A stretch of DNA of 64,000 nucleotides from an uncultured Flavobacteriaceae bacterium (GCA_943788095.1 CALSOZ010000004.1:1-64000); one strand, 5' to 3'; counted from the first letter of the stretch, positions 8,807 through 18,823 are shown. The notes: a model not told the origin generated them from the letters alone. Program-made: numbers and translations.

Positions 8807-8820
8807 GTTTTTTTTAAGTC

Positions 8821-9595
8821 GGTTCTGTCGCATCTGCTAAAATTAAGCATCAAGTTTTAAACTAATTTAATTTTTTAAGAAGCTAATGATATAAATGATT
8901 TGTAGGTTGAACTTTCAGGGTTCACCAGTTGATTTTTCTTTATCATTCTAACTACTTCTATTCCTGATATGGTTCTCTTTGCTGATTCAAATTCTTTAAA
9001 ACCTAGACCTAGCATAATACGCCACTTTATCATTCGATGGTCTTGTTCTACAATATTATTGAGGTATTTGCATTGCCTTATTTTTATGTTTGAATAGTTT
9101 CTTCGATTGTATAGTTTTATCGCAGCTTTATTCGACCCACTCTTATCGATGTTTATAAGTTCTGGATTAACATTATTCTCTATGGCTTTGATTAAAAATT
9201 TCTGTGCAGATATACGTTGTCTTCTTTTAGTTAACAAAAAGTCTACAGTATTCCCTTCTTTATCAACTGCTCTGTATAAATATCTCCACTCACCCTTTAC
9301 CTTAATATAGGTTTCATCTAGTCTCCACCTTTTTCCAACTAATTTTTTTCTCTTTCTGAATTGTTGTTCTACAAGGGGTGTGAATTTGAATACCCAGCGT
9401 TGAATAGTAGCATGATCAACTTTGACTCCTCTGATAGATAAAAGTTCTTCTACATCTCTATAGCTAAGACTAAACCTTAATTTGAAGTAAACAGCTTGTA
9501 ATATGATTGCTTTAGGAAAACAGTGACCTTTGAACATCTTTTTGTTGTAAATATAAAAAAATAAAATTTTTCATTACATTAGATGCGACAGAACC
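8821..9595 (-). mobile_element. IS6-like insertion sequence, 775 bp
   Basis: Perfect 15-bp terminal inverted repeats (GGTTCTGTCGCATCT at 8821-8835, its complement at 9581-9595) bracket one transposase gene. The ends fit the GG..CTGT.GCA pattern of IS6/IS26-type elements. No 8-bp target duplication is visible (TTTAAGTC on the left, CTTTTTTG on the right), so the copy may come from cointegrate resolution or later rearrangement. It sits just after the tRNA terminator. Confidence 0.88.
8875..9537 (-). CDS. IS6 family DDE transposase
   Basis: A 220-residue transposase, slightly shorter than the ~230-240 usual for IS6. The N-terminal helix-turn-helix region (LSYRDVEELLSIRGVKVDHATIQRW) is followed by the catalytic core: D74 in WRLDETY, D131 in INIDKSGS and E164 in NNIVEQDHR, with the spacing expected for this family. 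The gene fills the element between the two inverted repeats and no interruption is seen, so it may be active. It probably moves by replicative transposition, as known for IS6 elements. Confidence 0.92.
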   Translation of the reverse strand: MFKGHCFPKAIILQAVYFKLRFSLSYRDVEELLSIRGVKVDHATIQRWVFKFTPLVEQQFRKRKKLVGKRWRLDETYIKVKGEWRYLYRAVDKEGNTVDFLLTKRRQRISAQKFLIKAIENNVNPELINIDKSGSNKAAIKLYNRRNYSNIKIRQCKYLNNIVEQDHRMIKWRIMLGLGFKEFESAKRTISGIEVVRMIKKNQLVNPESSTYKSFISLAS

Positions 9596-9700
9596 CTTTT
9601 TTGCCTATTGTAGATCATCAAACGATTCTAAATCAAAACATTGAAATTATTGTGTGTCCGATTTTAGTGATTATCAGTATAAACCAATTAAATATAATTA

Positions 9701-10168
9701 ATGCCATTTAACATCGTACTTGTAGAACCAGAAATCCCTAATAATACGGGCAATATTGGCCGGTTGAGTTTGGCCTCTGGGTCTGTTTTGCATCTTAGTC
9801 AAACCTTTTGGTTTGAATTGAGTGACGCCCGTCTCAAAAGAGCTGGACTGGATTACTGGAAGCACATTACAGTCAAAATTTACGAGAGCTTGGATGAATT
9901 TTTAGCCATGAATAAAAACAAGGACATGGTCTTTTTGTCCAGTACTGCAAAAAAGAGTTATGTTTCAATTGATTACAAAGACGACTTGTTTTTTGTATTT
10001 GGAAAAGAGTCCGTTGGATTACCAAAAGACTTAGTCGCTGATAACTCAGATAAATTATTTAAAATACCCATTCTCAGCCCGCATGTGAGAAGCTTGAATT
10101 TAGCCAATGCAGTGAGTATTGTGGTGTTTGAAGGGTTACGATCCTTGGAGGTTTCAAAAGGTGTTTAA
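9701..10168 (+). CDS. trmL: tRNA (cytidine(34)-2'-O)-methyltransferase TrmL
   Basis: A 155-residue SPOUT-class methyltransferase, full family length. PEIPNNTGNIGRL at the N-terminus, FVFGKESVGLP in the middle and IPILSPHVRSLNLANA near the end are the SpoU-type motifs that build the knotted SAM pocket. TrmL modifies the wobble base of tRNA-Leu isoacceptors. The 3' end overlaps the convergent downstream gene by 15 bp. It begins ~105 bp after the IS element, so its original promoter region may have been altered by the insertion. Confidence 0.92.
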   Translation: MPFNIVLVEPEIPNNTGNIGRLSLASGSVLHLSQTFWFELSDARLKRAGLDYWKHITVKIYESLDEFLAMNKNKDMVFLSSTAKKSYVSIDYKDDLFFVFGKESVGLPKDLVADNSDKLFKIPILSPHVRSLNLANAVSIVVFEGLRSLEVSKGV

Positions 10169-11341
10169 CCGACCTTCTACAACAATTTTTTTATCATTCG
10201 AAGTCGTAAAAAACAAATACAAATCTCCACCATCGGTGAGTTTAAAATGGGTTTTGAGAGTTTCCGTTTTTTCTGAGAAATTCCGTGTTTTTACATTGGC
10301 TTTCAGACCGCCAATGGCTTTTTTCAAAGACTTTTTTTGATAGAGGTATGAATTAGAAATCTCATAGACTTTCCCTGGAAATTTCGCGATCTTGTCATCA
10401 CTCGTATATAAATGCGTGTGCTGGTCAAGTTTATTCAACTTAAATTTTTCCGAAATTAATTTAAAGGCTCCAGACTTCATCACAGCTGCATTTGGTTCAT
10501 ACAGATAGGTTTTTGGGGTGCTAAATGTGGCTGCAGCTTGGCCTTCCGTAGAGAGTTCAAAAGAAAAGAGTTCATCGCCCTTAGGGTGGCGGTTAATGGT
10601 GTGAATGGTCGCAAGATCTTTAAAGTTTTTTTCCTGATGAAATAACAACTCCTTCACCTCGTTTTTTACCGCCACAATATAAACAGTTTTCACATGCTTC
10701 AAGGCTGTGATTCCAACGCTAATATCGAGCATTGGCGACATTTTGATAAGCACATTTTTGGCATATTTTAAAAACAAATCCTGATTGGTTATTACATTTG
10801 GGCTGCAATCTTCAATTAAGAATTTTTTATTTTTTTGTGCATCCCGTCTTGAGGGATCGATGTATATCCAATCGAAAGTATCGGAACAGCTTTTTAAAAA
10901 TTCAAGACCGTCTTTGGCGAGTGTTGTGATGTTTTTAGCACCTAAAACATTTAAATTATGCGCTGCAATTTGGGCCAATTTCGCATCCATTTCACAATGA
11001 ATTACCGTCTTAAATCGTTTTGAAAAGTAATAACTATCCACTCCAAATCCACCCGTTAAATCCACAATAGATTCTCCTTGGATAAATCCACTTTTAATCT
11101 GCGCTGCAGTTTCGGATGAGGTTTGTTCTATGTTTAATTTGTTAGGAAAATAGATGCCAGGCGTGTCAAACCAAGTGTTTAGTTTTGCTTCACACTTTTT
11201 TTTCGCTTCAATTTGCTCGATGAGTTCCTTAATGTCAAGGCCTTCAAAGGGACTCCCTTTTAGAATTAATTCATGAATATTTGAGTTTAAATGGGTAGTT
11301 ATAAACTCTTGTATCTCGGTATTTAGAAGCATTTTATTCAC
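10154..11341 (-). CDS. Class I SAM-dependent methyltransferase with THUMP-like C-terminal domain
   Basis: A 395-residue protein. The central Rossmann fold shows motif I DLTGGFGVDSYYFS (residue ~93), an acidic ribose-binding strand VIHCEMD, and a catalytic-type WIYIDPSRRD motif near residue 160, reminiscent of RNA/DNA methyltransferases. The C-terminal ~100 residues are a basic, beta-rich domain like that annotated as THUMP-like in Bacteroidota homologues. The substrate is unknown; RNA is the likely target. It overlaps the upstream spoU-type gene by 4 bp (ATGA type) and forms the end of a four- or five-gene operon starting with tsaD. Confidence 0.8.
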   Translation of the reverse strand: MNKMLLNTEIQEFITTHLNSNIHELILKGSPFEGLDIKELIEQIEAKKKCEAKLNTWFDTPGIYFPNKLNIEQTSSETAAQIKSGFIQGESIVDLTGGFGVDSYYFSKRFKTVIHCEMDAKLAQIAAHNLNVLGAKNITTLAKDGLEFLKSCSDTFDWIYIDPSRRDAQKNKKFLIEDCSPNVITNQDLFLKYAKNVLIKMSPMLDISVGITALKHVKTVYIVAVKNEVKELLFHQEKNFKDLATIHTINRHPKGDELFSFELSTEGQAAATFSTPKTYLYEPNAAVMKSGAFKLISEKFKLNKLDQHTHLYTSDDKIAKFPGKVYEISNSYLYQKKSLKKAIGGLKANVKTRNFSEKTETLKTHFKLTDGGDLYLFFTTSNDKKIVVEGRLNTF

Positions 11342-11856
11342 CTGAGACTAAGCTGTTTTGATAATTTTTTAGTGAATTCATAGAGCGCTATGCTGGTCGC
11401 TTGTACCACGTTCATACTGCTGTTTTGTCCATACATTTCAATGTGTACAATAACATTGCATTGTTTTAGAATAGCGTCTGAAACTCCATGATTTTCATCT
11501 CCAATAATAAATGCAATTTTAGAGTTTTTATCTAATTTTAAATCCGAAATTGGAATGCTATTTTCTGTAATTTCAAGAGCAATAAGGGTATAGTTTTGAG
11601 CCTTTAATTCTTGAATTTTCTCTGAAAGCGTTTCAAGCTGTTCAAACGAAACCGATTGTTCAGTTGCTCGGGATGTTTTGGTGAATTTTCGTCCCAATTC
11701 AATAGGATTACCACCAAGCACTAAATGTTCAATACCAAAGGCATCGGCGGTTCGAAACAAGCTGCCCAAATTGGCTGCATGTGTTACATTGTCACTTATT
11801 AAAACAATTGGAAACGGTTGTTTTTTAAACTTAGAAGTGTAATGATTTAACTGCAT
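11338..11856 (-). CDS. TrmH/SpoU family RNA 2'-O-methyltransferase
   Basis: A SPOUT methyltransferase of 172 residues from the ATG at 11856; an in-frame ATG at 11880 would add eight residues but overlaps the upstream gene by 17 bp. SDNVTHAANLGSLFRTADAFG, AFIIGDENHGVSD and IEMYGQNSSMNVVQATSIALYEF are the three SpoU motifs, with the knot formed by the last. The family methylates 2'-OH groups in tRNA or rRNA; the exact target cannot be told. It lies in the tsaD-rsmE operon. Confidence 0.88.
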   Translation of the reverse strand: MQLNHYTSKFKKQPFPIVLISDNVTHAANLGSLFRTADAFGIEHLVLGGNPIELGRKFTKTSRATEQSVSFEQLETLSEKIQELKAQNYTLIALEITENSIPISDLKLDKNSKIAFIIGDENHGVSDAILKQCNVIVHIEMYGQNSSMNVVQATSIALYEFTKKLSKQLSLR

Positions 11857-11863
11857 AGTTCTT

Positions 11864-12508
11864 CTAGTTTTCAAAGGCATATTTAATAATATTTGCCCCC
11901 ATTTTTAAGGCTTTTAAACGCACTGCTTCGGGATCGTTGTGCACGTTCGCATCTTCCCAGCCATCGCCTAAATCACTTTCAAAAGTAAACAACAGGATTA
12001 GTTTTCCTTCATGAAAATAGCCCAGTGCTTTTGGTGCCAGTCCATCGTGTTCATGAATTTTTGGCAGCCCTTTTGGAAACGAAAATGCAGTGTTGTATAT
12101 GGGGTGGTCTAATGGAATTTCAGACATTTTTTTATCTGGAAACACCGTTTCTAAGGCCTCTAAAACGTAGGGTTTCATGCCGTAATTATCATCAATATGT
12201 AAAAAACCTCCAGACAATAAATATGTTCTTAAGTTTTGAGAATCAGCATCAGAAAATACAACATTTCCATGACCCGTCATGTGAAGAAATGGATATTCAA
12301 AAATAGCAGCACTCCCAACTTCTACCGTTTCTGGCTTTGAGTCCATCGCCGTTTGTATATTAGAATTACAAAACTGAATTAAGTTTTTTAAAGCCGTCGG
12401 ATTGCTGTACCAATCCCCGCCGCCATCATATTTTAAAACCGCTAAATTTTGACTTCCACAGAAGTGAAAGCCCAAAATCAAAAGTATAGAGATGAAGTGT
12501 TTATTCAT
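11864..12508 (-). CDS. DUF4159 domain-containing secreted protein
   Basis: A 214-residue protein with a signal peptide (MNKHFISILLILGFHFCGSQ; the Cys lies just before the probable cleavage site and does not make a clear lipobox). The mature part matches DUF4159, which has a glutamine-amidotransferase-like fold: FLHMTGHGNVVFSDADSQ, GGFLHIDDNYGMKPY and FTFESDLGDGWED are recognisable. Function is unknown. It overlaps rsmE by 8 bp, so it is translated as part of the same operon, a neighbourhood common in flavobacteria. Confidence 0.85.
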   Translation of the reverse strand: MNKHFISILLILGFHFCGSQNLAVLKYDGGGDWYSNPTALKNLIQFCNSNIQTAMDSKPETVEVGSAAIFEYPFLHMTGHGNVVFSDADSQNLRTYLLSGGFLHIDDNYGMKPYVLEALETVFPDKKMSEIPLDHPIYNTAFSFPKGLPKIHEHDGLAPKALGYFHEGKLILLFTFESDLGDGWEDANVHNDPEAVRLKALKMGANIIKYAFEN

Positions 12509-13205
12509 TACAGAGTTGAATTGTATGACAGGCCACGATTCCAGCTGTTTCGGTGCGAAGTCTCGACGCCCCTAAAGATACAGGAATATAGTGGTGATTC
12601 AAAGCCGATTCTATTTCTTGAGGGCTAAAATCGCCTTCTGGACCAATGAGAATAGTGATGGAAGCGCCAGGTTTTAGTTGATCTTTAAAGTATAATTTTT
12701 CGCCATCTGCACAATGTGCAATGTAGGTTGATCCTTTTTGAGGAATTTTTATAAAGTCAGAAAAACGAATGGCGGGTTCTAGAATAGGCAAGTAAGAATG
12801 CAGCGATTGTTTCATTGCTGATTGTAAAATTTTTTCAAAGCGTTCTGTTTTGATAAACTTTCGCTCGCTATTTTGACAGATGATTGGTGTGATTTTAGTG
12901 ACCCCAATTTCGGTTGCTTTTTCGATAAACCATTCGTATCGGTCGTTCATTTTTGTCGGCGCCACCACCAGATGAACAGTATAGTCCTTTGGGGGTTCGA
13001 ATGTTGAATTTAGGATTGTAACCACACATTTATTATGGTTTGGAATTACGATCTCGGCCTCAAACATCCAGCCTTTACCATTGGTAATTTTCAGAAGATC
13101 TCCAGTCGCTTTACGCAATACTTTTACAATGTGACGACTTTCATCTTTAGAAAAGTTAAATGTTTCTGTAGACGTATTGAGTTCTGAATTATAAAATAAT
13201 TGCAT
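12501..13205 (-). CDS. rsmE: 16S rRNA (uracil(1498)-N(3))-methyltransferase RsmE
   Basis: A 234-residue protein of normal RsmE length. An N-terminal PUA-like domain (SRHIVKVLRKATGDLLKITNGKG) precedes a SPOUT domain with KATEIGVTKITPIICQNSER, ILIGPEGDFSPQEIE and SLGASRLRTETAGIVA, the family signature. The enzyme methylates N3 of U1498 in the 16S decoding region. It begins 6 bp after the end of tsaD on the same strand. Confidence 0.95.
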   Translation of the reverse strand: MQLFYNSELNTSTETFNFSKDESRHIVKVLRKATGDLLKITNGKGWMFEAEIVIPNHNKCVVTILNSTFEPPKDYTVHLVVAPTKMNDRYEWFIEKATEIGVTKITPIICQNSERKFIKTERFEKILQSAMKQSLHSYLPILEPAIRFSDFIKIPQKGSTYIAHCADGEKLYFKDQLKPGASITILIGPEGDFSPQEIESALNHHYIPVSLGASRLRTETAGIVACHTIQLCNE

Positions 13206-13210
13206 GGAAT

Positions 13211-14233
13211 TTAAATTTTAAGTCGGGCCGTGGCCATAATCGATTGATCTGCAAAGTCGTTTTCTAGAAATTTCAAATAGCCTACTATTGCTATCATCGC
13301 AGCATTGTCTGTTGTGAATTCAAATGCAGGGACGTGTGTTTGCCATCCGTGACGACTTTCGGCTTGTTTCAACGCCGCTCTTATACCGGAATTCGCAGAA
13401 ACTCCGCCACCAATTGCAATGCGATGAATCCCTGTGTCTTTAACGGCTAATTTTAGTTTATCCATCAAAATACCGACAATTGTATACTGAATCGATGCAC
13501 AGATATCATTCAGGTTTTCTACAATAAATTGCGGATTTTCTTTGACTTGTTTTTGGATGAAATATAAGATGGCAGTTTTTAAACCCGAAAAACTAAAGTT
13601 GAGTCCAGCCACTTTTGGTCTGGTGAATTTAAACGCTTTTGGGTTTCCGAGATTTGCACGCGTATCAATTTCAGGGCCAGCAGGGTAGCCTAAACCAAGA
13701 ATTTTTCCGCTTTTATCAAAGGCTTCTCCAACTGCATCATCAATCGTTTCGCCTATCACCGTCATTTTAAAATAACCATCCACACGCACAATTTGTGTGT
13801 GTCCCCCAGAAATAGTCATTGCCAAAAATGGAAATTCAGGTTTTTCATAGCCTTCCTTTTCAATAAAATGAGCTAAAATATGCGCTTGCATATGATTCAC
13901 ATCAATCAGAGGAATGTCGAGTCCGTAGGCCAAAGATTTTGCAAATGAAGTGCCAACTAATAAGGATCCCATTAAACCAGGGCCTTGCGTAAATGCAACA
14001 GCGTCAAGATCTGACGTAGAAATCCCCGCTTGTTTTATTGCTTGATCGACCACAGGAACAATATTTTGTTGATGTGCTCGCGATGCCAGTTCAGGGACCA
14101 CACCACCATAGGTTTCATGAATTGCTTGATTAGCAACGACATTACTTAGTATTTTTCCATTATATAGGATCGATGCTGCTGTGTCATCACAAGACGATTC
14201 AATTCCTAAAATGTATGTGTTTTGTGTGTTCAT
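13211..14233 (-). CDS. tsaD: tRNA N6-adenosine threonylcarbamoyltransferase TsaD
   Basis: A 340-residue ASKHA-fold protein. GIESSCDDTAASIL at the N-terminus, the metal-binding HMQAHILAHF, ISGGHTQIV and GGVSANSGIR are diagnostic. With TsaB, TsaC and TsaE it makes the t6A37 modification in tRNAs that read ANN codons. First gene of a minus-strand operon and divergent from the tamB-like gene, an arrangement often seen in Flavobacteriia. The shared promoter region is 14234-14395. Confidence 0.97.
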   Translation of the reverse strand: MNTQNTYILGIESSCDDTAASILYNGKILSNVVANQAIHETYGGVVPELASRAHQQNIVPVVDQAIKQAGISTSDLDAVAFTQGPGLMGSLLVGTSFAKSLAYGLDIPLIDVNHMQAHILAHFIEKEGYEKPEFPFLAMTISGGHTQIVRVDGYFKMTVIGETIDDAVGEAFDKSGKILGLGYPAGPEIDTRANLGNPKAFKFTRPKVAGLNFSFSGLKTAILYFIQKQVKENPQFIVENLNDICASIQYTIVGILMDKLKLAVKDTGIHRIAIGGGVSANSGIRAALKQAESRHGWQTHVPAFEFTTDNAAMIAIVGYLKFLENDFADQSIMATARLKI

Positions 14234-14395
14234 TAATACGATTTAGTGATAATATTCGTTTAATTTTTAATAAATTTATCCATAATTTAGACTGCTGCAA
14301 AGAAATAAAAAAAATAGCATTAAAATAAATGCTATGGCGAGTTTAAATTTCTATAAAAAATAGTTGCATTATAAATTATATATCCGATTTAACAT

Positions 14396-17300
14396 ATCAA
14401 TAAAAATCTCAAAATATTCATAAAAGGTGTCGCAACAATTCTGTTGTTTTTCATCTTTGTGGGGATCGTATTCTCAATCCCAGTCGTACAAACACGTCTA
14501 GGAAGTTATGCGACCCATAAAATCAATAAGGCTTATGGGACAGATATTAAAATTGAAAAAGTTGGCCTTCAATTTAACGGCGATGTGGAACTCAAAAACA
14601 TCCTCATTAAAGACCATCGACAGGCCGCATTGATATCCGTCGCAGAATTAAACACCTCTATTTTAAGTTTTACTGAAATATCGGACAACAAGCTTATTTT
14701 TGGAGCGATCGATTTATATAATCTCTCGTTTCATATTCATAGATATGAAGGGGAAAGGGATACTAACTTAGATTTATTTGTTGCTAAATTTGATAAACAA
14801 AACCCAAGAGTAAAGACCAATGAATTTCTATTGTCATCCAGTAATGTTCATATTTATAATAGTCATTTTTTATATACAGATGATAACTTAGACCATCCTA
14901 CGGTTTTGGATTTTAATTCACTCAATATGCAGACGACTGATTTTTTAATTTCTGGAGTGGATGTAAAAACGGTCATAAATAACTTGAGTTTTGAAGATTC
15001 AAGAGGGGTTAAGTTGCAAAATCTTCAAACGAATTTTTCATACTCTTTATCGCAAATGAAGTTTGATCAATTAGAACTTAAAAGCGAAAAATCATCCTTA
15101 ACTGGTCAGCTTCAGTTTGATTATGACCGCGTGGATTTTAAAGAGTTTTCGGACAAGGTTAAAATATCGGGTCGTTTTAATGAAAGTACCATTGATTTAG
15201 AAGAACTCAATCAACTATATGACGCCTTTGGATCAAATCAGAAAGCGTTTGTAAACACTAATTTTTCAGGTACTTTGAATGATTTAAGGTTTACGGAATT
15301 TGATTTAAAAACCAATCATAATACACTTATAAAGGGAACAATTAATTTTAAAAACTTGTTTAATAAAGCTTTAAATAATTTTGAAATGCTTGGAGAATTT
15401 CAAACAATTTCATCGACTTATACAGATTTAAAAGCATTACTTCCCAAAGTATTAAGAGATCGAATTCCTTCAAATTTTAAAACTTTAGGACGTTTTCAGA
15501 TGCATGGAACTTCTAGGGTCACAACCAAGGATGTGGAAACCAAAATGGATATCAATACCGATATTGGGGCACTTTCTTTGGACTTAAGTTTAGACGAAGT
15601 CGCAGATATTGATGCTGCATCTTACAAAGGTCATATTCAATTTTCAGACTTTGATTTAGGACTCCTACTTGAAGAACCTATGATTGGGTTGGTCACATCA
15701 AATTTGAGAGTGGAGGGGCGAGGGTTTACCAAAGAAAATATTAATTCTAACATCAGTGGCACTTTTGATTCGTTTATGTTTCGAGACTACAAGTACACTA
15801 ATTTAGACTTGACGGGTTTGGTTAAAAATAAAATATTTAATGGTGCGTTAACGGTAGCAGATCCTAACCTGAAATTTAGTTTTGAGGGGCTTGTAGATTT
15901 TTCTAAAGATGAAAATATTTATGATTTTTCTGCAGGTATTGAACATGCCAATTTGTATGCAATGAAATTTGTAAAGCGCGATACACTTTCGGATTTGAGA
16001 GGACAAATGACCATGGATATGAGAGGGACAACGATTGATAATGTTTATGGCGCAATTCGCTTTAAAAATGCTCTGTATCAAAATAAAAATGACCGTTATG
16101 ATTTTAAAGATTTTGAGATCACTTCTAAATTTGATGCCAGTAACGAAAGAACCATTCAAGTCAATTCACCAGAAATCGTTCAAGGCTATTTAAAAGGAAA
16201 ATTTGCGATTAAAGAAGTACCAAATTTGCTAAAAAATTCACTTGGAGATATCTATACCAAATTTGTTCCTTTCGAGGTGAACGAAGGTCAGTACATGAAT
16301 TTTAATTTTAAAATTTATAATAAAATAGTTGAAATTTTTTCACCCCAACTAAAATTAGGTTCTAACACCTTTATAAAGGGACAGGTTGAAAGTAATCCTA
16401 AAAACTTTAATCTAACATTTCGCTCTCCAAATATCAGATTAGAGGACTTTTTTGCCAATAAAATTGAAGTTCAACTTATTAATGATAACCCTTTATTTAA
16501 TTCGTATATTGAGGTTGACAGTCTTGCGACTCCTTTTTACAAAGCTTCTAAATTTAGTTTGATAAACGTAACTTTAAATGACACTCTCTATGTCAAATCA
16601 GAATTTAGAGGTGGAAAAACATCACTAGACGAATTTGATTTAAATTTATACTATACAATTGATGAAAACAACAAATCGGTGGTTGGCATCAAAAAATCAA
16701 ATGCGACGTTTAAAAATACGCCTTGGCTAATTAATGCGTCTCAAAATAAACAAAACAAAATTATATTTGATAGGTCTTTTAAAGAAATCGTAATTGATCA
16801 TTTAAAAATGTCATATGCCGATGAAGAAATTTTGTTAAATGCCGCGATTAACGGGATTCAAAACAAGACGATTGATCTTGATTTTAAAAATGTTGATTTA
16901 GCGAAAGTGACGCCCTCAATTGATAGTTTAAAGTTAGGTGGAAATATAAATGGGAAACTGTCCATTAATCAACGAGAAAGCGTTTACCTCCCAAAATCGA
17001 AACTTATAATTGATAATTTTGAAGTAAATGACTTTAATTTAGGATCCTTCAATGCAGATATTATTGGAGATACTTCTTTGACCAATTATGATATAAAGAT
17101 GACATTGTTAGATGGTTCTAAAGAATCACTTTCGGTCTATGGCTTGTTAGATGTATCTGGAGAAAACCCAAGCATAAATTTAGATATTAATTTCAAAGAT
17201 TTTATTTTAGATCCTATAGGTCCTTTTGGGAAAGGGGTCGTCACAAATATTCGAGGAGAAGTGTCGGGCTATGCTGTTGTGAGTGGTCGACTTCAAAAGC

Positions 17301-18823
17301 CGCAAATTAATGGTAGTTTAAAGCTTAATCAAGGGGGATTATCGATTCCGTATTTAAATATAGATTATGAATTTAAGGACAACACGACTATCAACCTGTT
17401 AGAACAAAGTTTTATATTTAATACGTCTCAACTCATTGATTCAAAATTCCGTTCAGAGGGTATTTTAAATGGTAAACTCAGCCATGTTAATTTCAATAAT
17501 TGGTCCCTGGACTTAAATATAGATTCTGAGCGTTTATTGGTTCTCAATACCGAAGAGTCAGAAGAATCACTTTACTTTGGAACCGGATTTGTGGATGGGA
17601 ATGTGCATATCTCTGGTCCTATGGATCAAATGTTTATAGAGGCAAATGTAACAACCTCCGAGGGAACCATTTTTAAAATCCCGATCAGTGATAATGAAGT
17701 CTTAGGCGACACATCTTACATGCATTTTTTAAGTCCAGAAGAGAAATTAGAACAAGAAGTTGGAGCTGCTTTTGTGATTGATGATGTTAAAGGCGTTGAA
17801 ATGGAATTTAATATGGATGTGAATGACAATGCAGAAATTGAAATCATTCTTGATAAACAAACGGGGAGCTCGATATTGGGACGTGGAAATGGGAGTATGT
17901 TAGCACAAATTAATACCAACGGTAAATTTAAAATGTTTGGTGATTTTATCGTCTTGTCTGGTGATTATAACTTTACTTTTGGACGGTTCATTCAGAAAAA
18001 ATTTAAACTTATTAAAGATGGAACTTTGGTGTGGGACGGCGACCCCCTCAAAGCAGAAATTAACATTAAAGCGTTGTATGATGGTATAAGTGTTAATCCT
18101 TCAACCTTGTTAGATAACCCGATCAATCAGAGCATACCTACAGAAGTTGAAATTTATTTAACAGGTGAGTTAGAACAGCCCAATTTAGATTTTGACATCC
18201 GTTTTCCGAGTATAAATTCTACCCTTAATAGCGAGTTGGCAGATCAACTAAGAGATAAAGACAAACGCGAATTTCAGGCGATGTCTCTATTGGCAACTGG
18301 CGCTTTTAGAAGTGAGCTAACTCTCGATTCTCAAGATGCCTTTGGGTTGGTTTCCGATGGTGTTACAAGTCTATTAAATGAGCTTTTTGCGGACGATGAA
18401 AATAAAGTTCAACTAGGAATAGATTTAGACATAGGCAAAACCACCCCTGAATATGAAACGGACAGCCGGGTTGGGTTGACCTTGTCAACCCAATTAAGTG
18501 ATAATATCCTTGTTAATGGTAAAGTAGGGGTGCCCGTTGGAGGCTTAAGCGAAACGACGGTCGCAGGTGATTTTGAAGTGGAAGTCTTACTAAATGAAGA
18601 TCGAACATTATCATTGAAATTTTTTAACAGAGAAAATAGCATTCAAAATTTTGGAGAACAAATTGGCTATACACAAGGCCTAGGGATTTCCTATAACATT
18701 GAATTTGATAACCTGCGAGAACTCTTTACAACACTTTTTAAGCAAAATAAGACTCAAAACAATACAAATGTTATTCCTACTGTTGAAGAATCTACACTTC
18801 CAGAGTATATAGATTTTAAATAA
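14396..18823 (+). CDS. TamB-like translocation/assembly module protein
   Basis: A giant AsmA/TamB-family protein (~1475 residues). An N-terminal membrane anchor (ILLFFIFVGIVFSIPVV) is followed by a long repetitive beta-rich region and a C-terminal TamB (DUF490) domain with the FGDFIVLSGDYNFTFGRFIQKKF block and the closing VNGKVGVPVGG and LSLKFFNRENSI strands. Such proteins span the periplasm and help lipid transport or outer-membrane assembly. Start choice: the first ATG/GTG/TTG in frame is TTG 14444, which would cut off the positively charged residues before the anchor. The open frame reaches back to a TAA at 14390, giving INKNLKIFIKG from an ATC at 14396, so a non-standard start or a base error is likely. 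Confidence 0.85.
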   Translation: MNKNLKIFIKGVATILLFFIFVGIVFSIPVVQTRLGSYATHKINKAYGTDIKIEKVGLQFNGDVELKNILIKDHRQAALISVAELNTSILSFTEISDNKLIFGAIDLYNLSFHIHRYEGERDTNLDLFVAKFDKQNPRVKTNEFLLSSSNVHIYNSHFLYTDDNLDHPTVLDFNSLNMQTTDFLISGVDVKTVINNLSFEDSRGVKLQNLQTNFSYSLSQMKFDQLELKSEKSSLTGQLQFDYDRVDFKEFSDKVKISGRFNESTIDLEELNQLYDAFGSNQKAFVNTNFSGTLNDLRFTEFDLKTNHNTLIKGTINFKNLFNKALNNFEMLGEFQTISSTYTDLKALLPKVLRDRIPSNFKTLGRFQMHGTSRVTTKDVETKMDINTDIGALSLDLSLDEVADIDAASYKGHIQFSDFDLGLLLEEPMIGLVTSNLRVEGRGFTKENINSNISGTFDSFMFRDYKYTNLDLTGLVKNKIFNGALTVADPNLKFSFEGLVDFSKDENIYDFSAGIEHANLYAMKFVKRDTLSDLRGQMTMDMRGTTIDNVYGAIRFKNALYQNKNDRYDFKDFEITSKFDASNERTIQVNSPEIVQGYLKGKFAIKEVPNLLKNSLGDIYTKFVPFEVNEGQYMNFNFKIYNKIVEIFSPQLKLGSNTFIKGQVESNPKNFNLTFRSPNIRLEDFFANKIEVQLINDNPLFNSYIEVDSLATPFYKASKFSLINVTLNDTLYVKSEFRGGKTSLDEFDLNLYYTIDENNKSVVGIKKSNATFKNTPWLINASQNKQNKIIFDRSFKEIVIDHLKMSYADEEILLNAAINGIQNKTIDLDFKNVDLAKVTPSIDSLKLGGNINGKLSINQRESVYLPKSKLIIDNFEVNDFNLGSFNADIIGDTSLTNYDIKMTLLDGSKESLSVYGLLDVSGENPSINLDINFKDFILDPIGPFGKGVVTNIRGEVSGYAVVSGRLQKPQINGSLKLNQGGLSIPYLNIDYEFKDNTTINLLEQSFIFNTSQLIDSKFRSEGILNGKLSHVNFNNWSLDLNIDSERLLVLNTEESEESLYFGTGFVDGNVHISGPMDQMFIEANVTTSEGTIFKIPISDNEVLGDTSYMHFLSPEEKLEQEVGAAFVIDDVKGVEMEFNMDVNDNAEIEIILDKQTGSSILGRGNGSMLAQINTNGKFKMFGDFIVLSGDYNFTFGRFIQKKFKLIKDGTLVWDGDPLKAEINIKALYDGISVNPSTLLDNPINQSIPTEVEIYLTGELEQPNLDFDIRFPSINSTLNSELADQLRDKDKREFQAMSLLATGAFRSELTLDSQDAFGLVSDGVTSLLNELFADDENKVQLGIDLDIGKTTPEYETDSRVGLTLSTQLSDNILVNGKVGVPVGGLSETTVAGDFEVEVLLNEDRTLSLKFFNRENSIQNFGEQIGYTQGLGISYNIEFDNLRELFTTLFKQNKTQNNTNVIPTVEESTLPEYIDFK

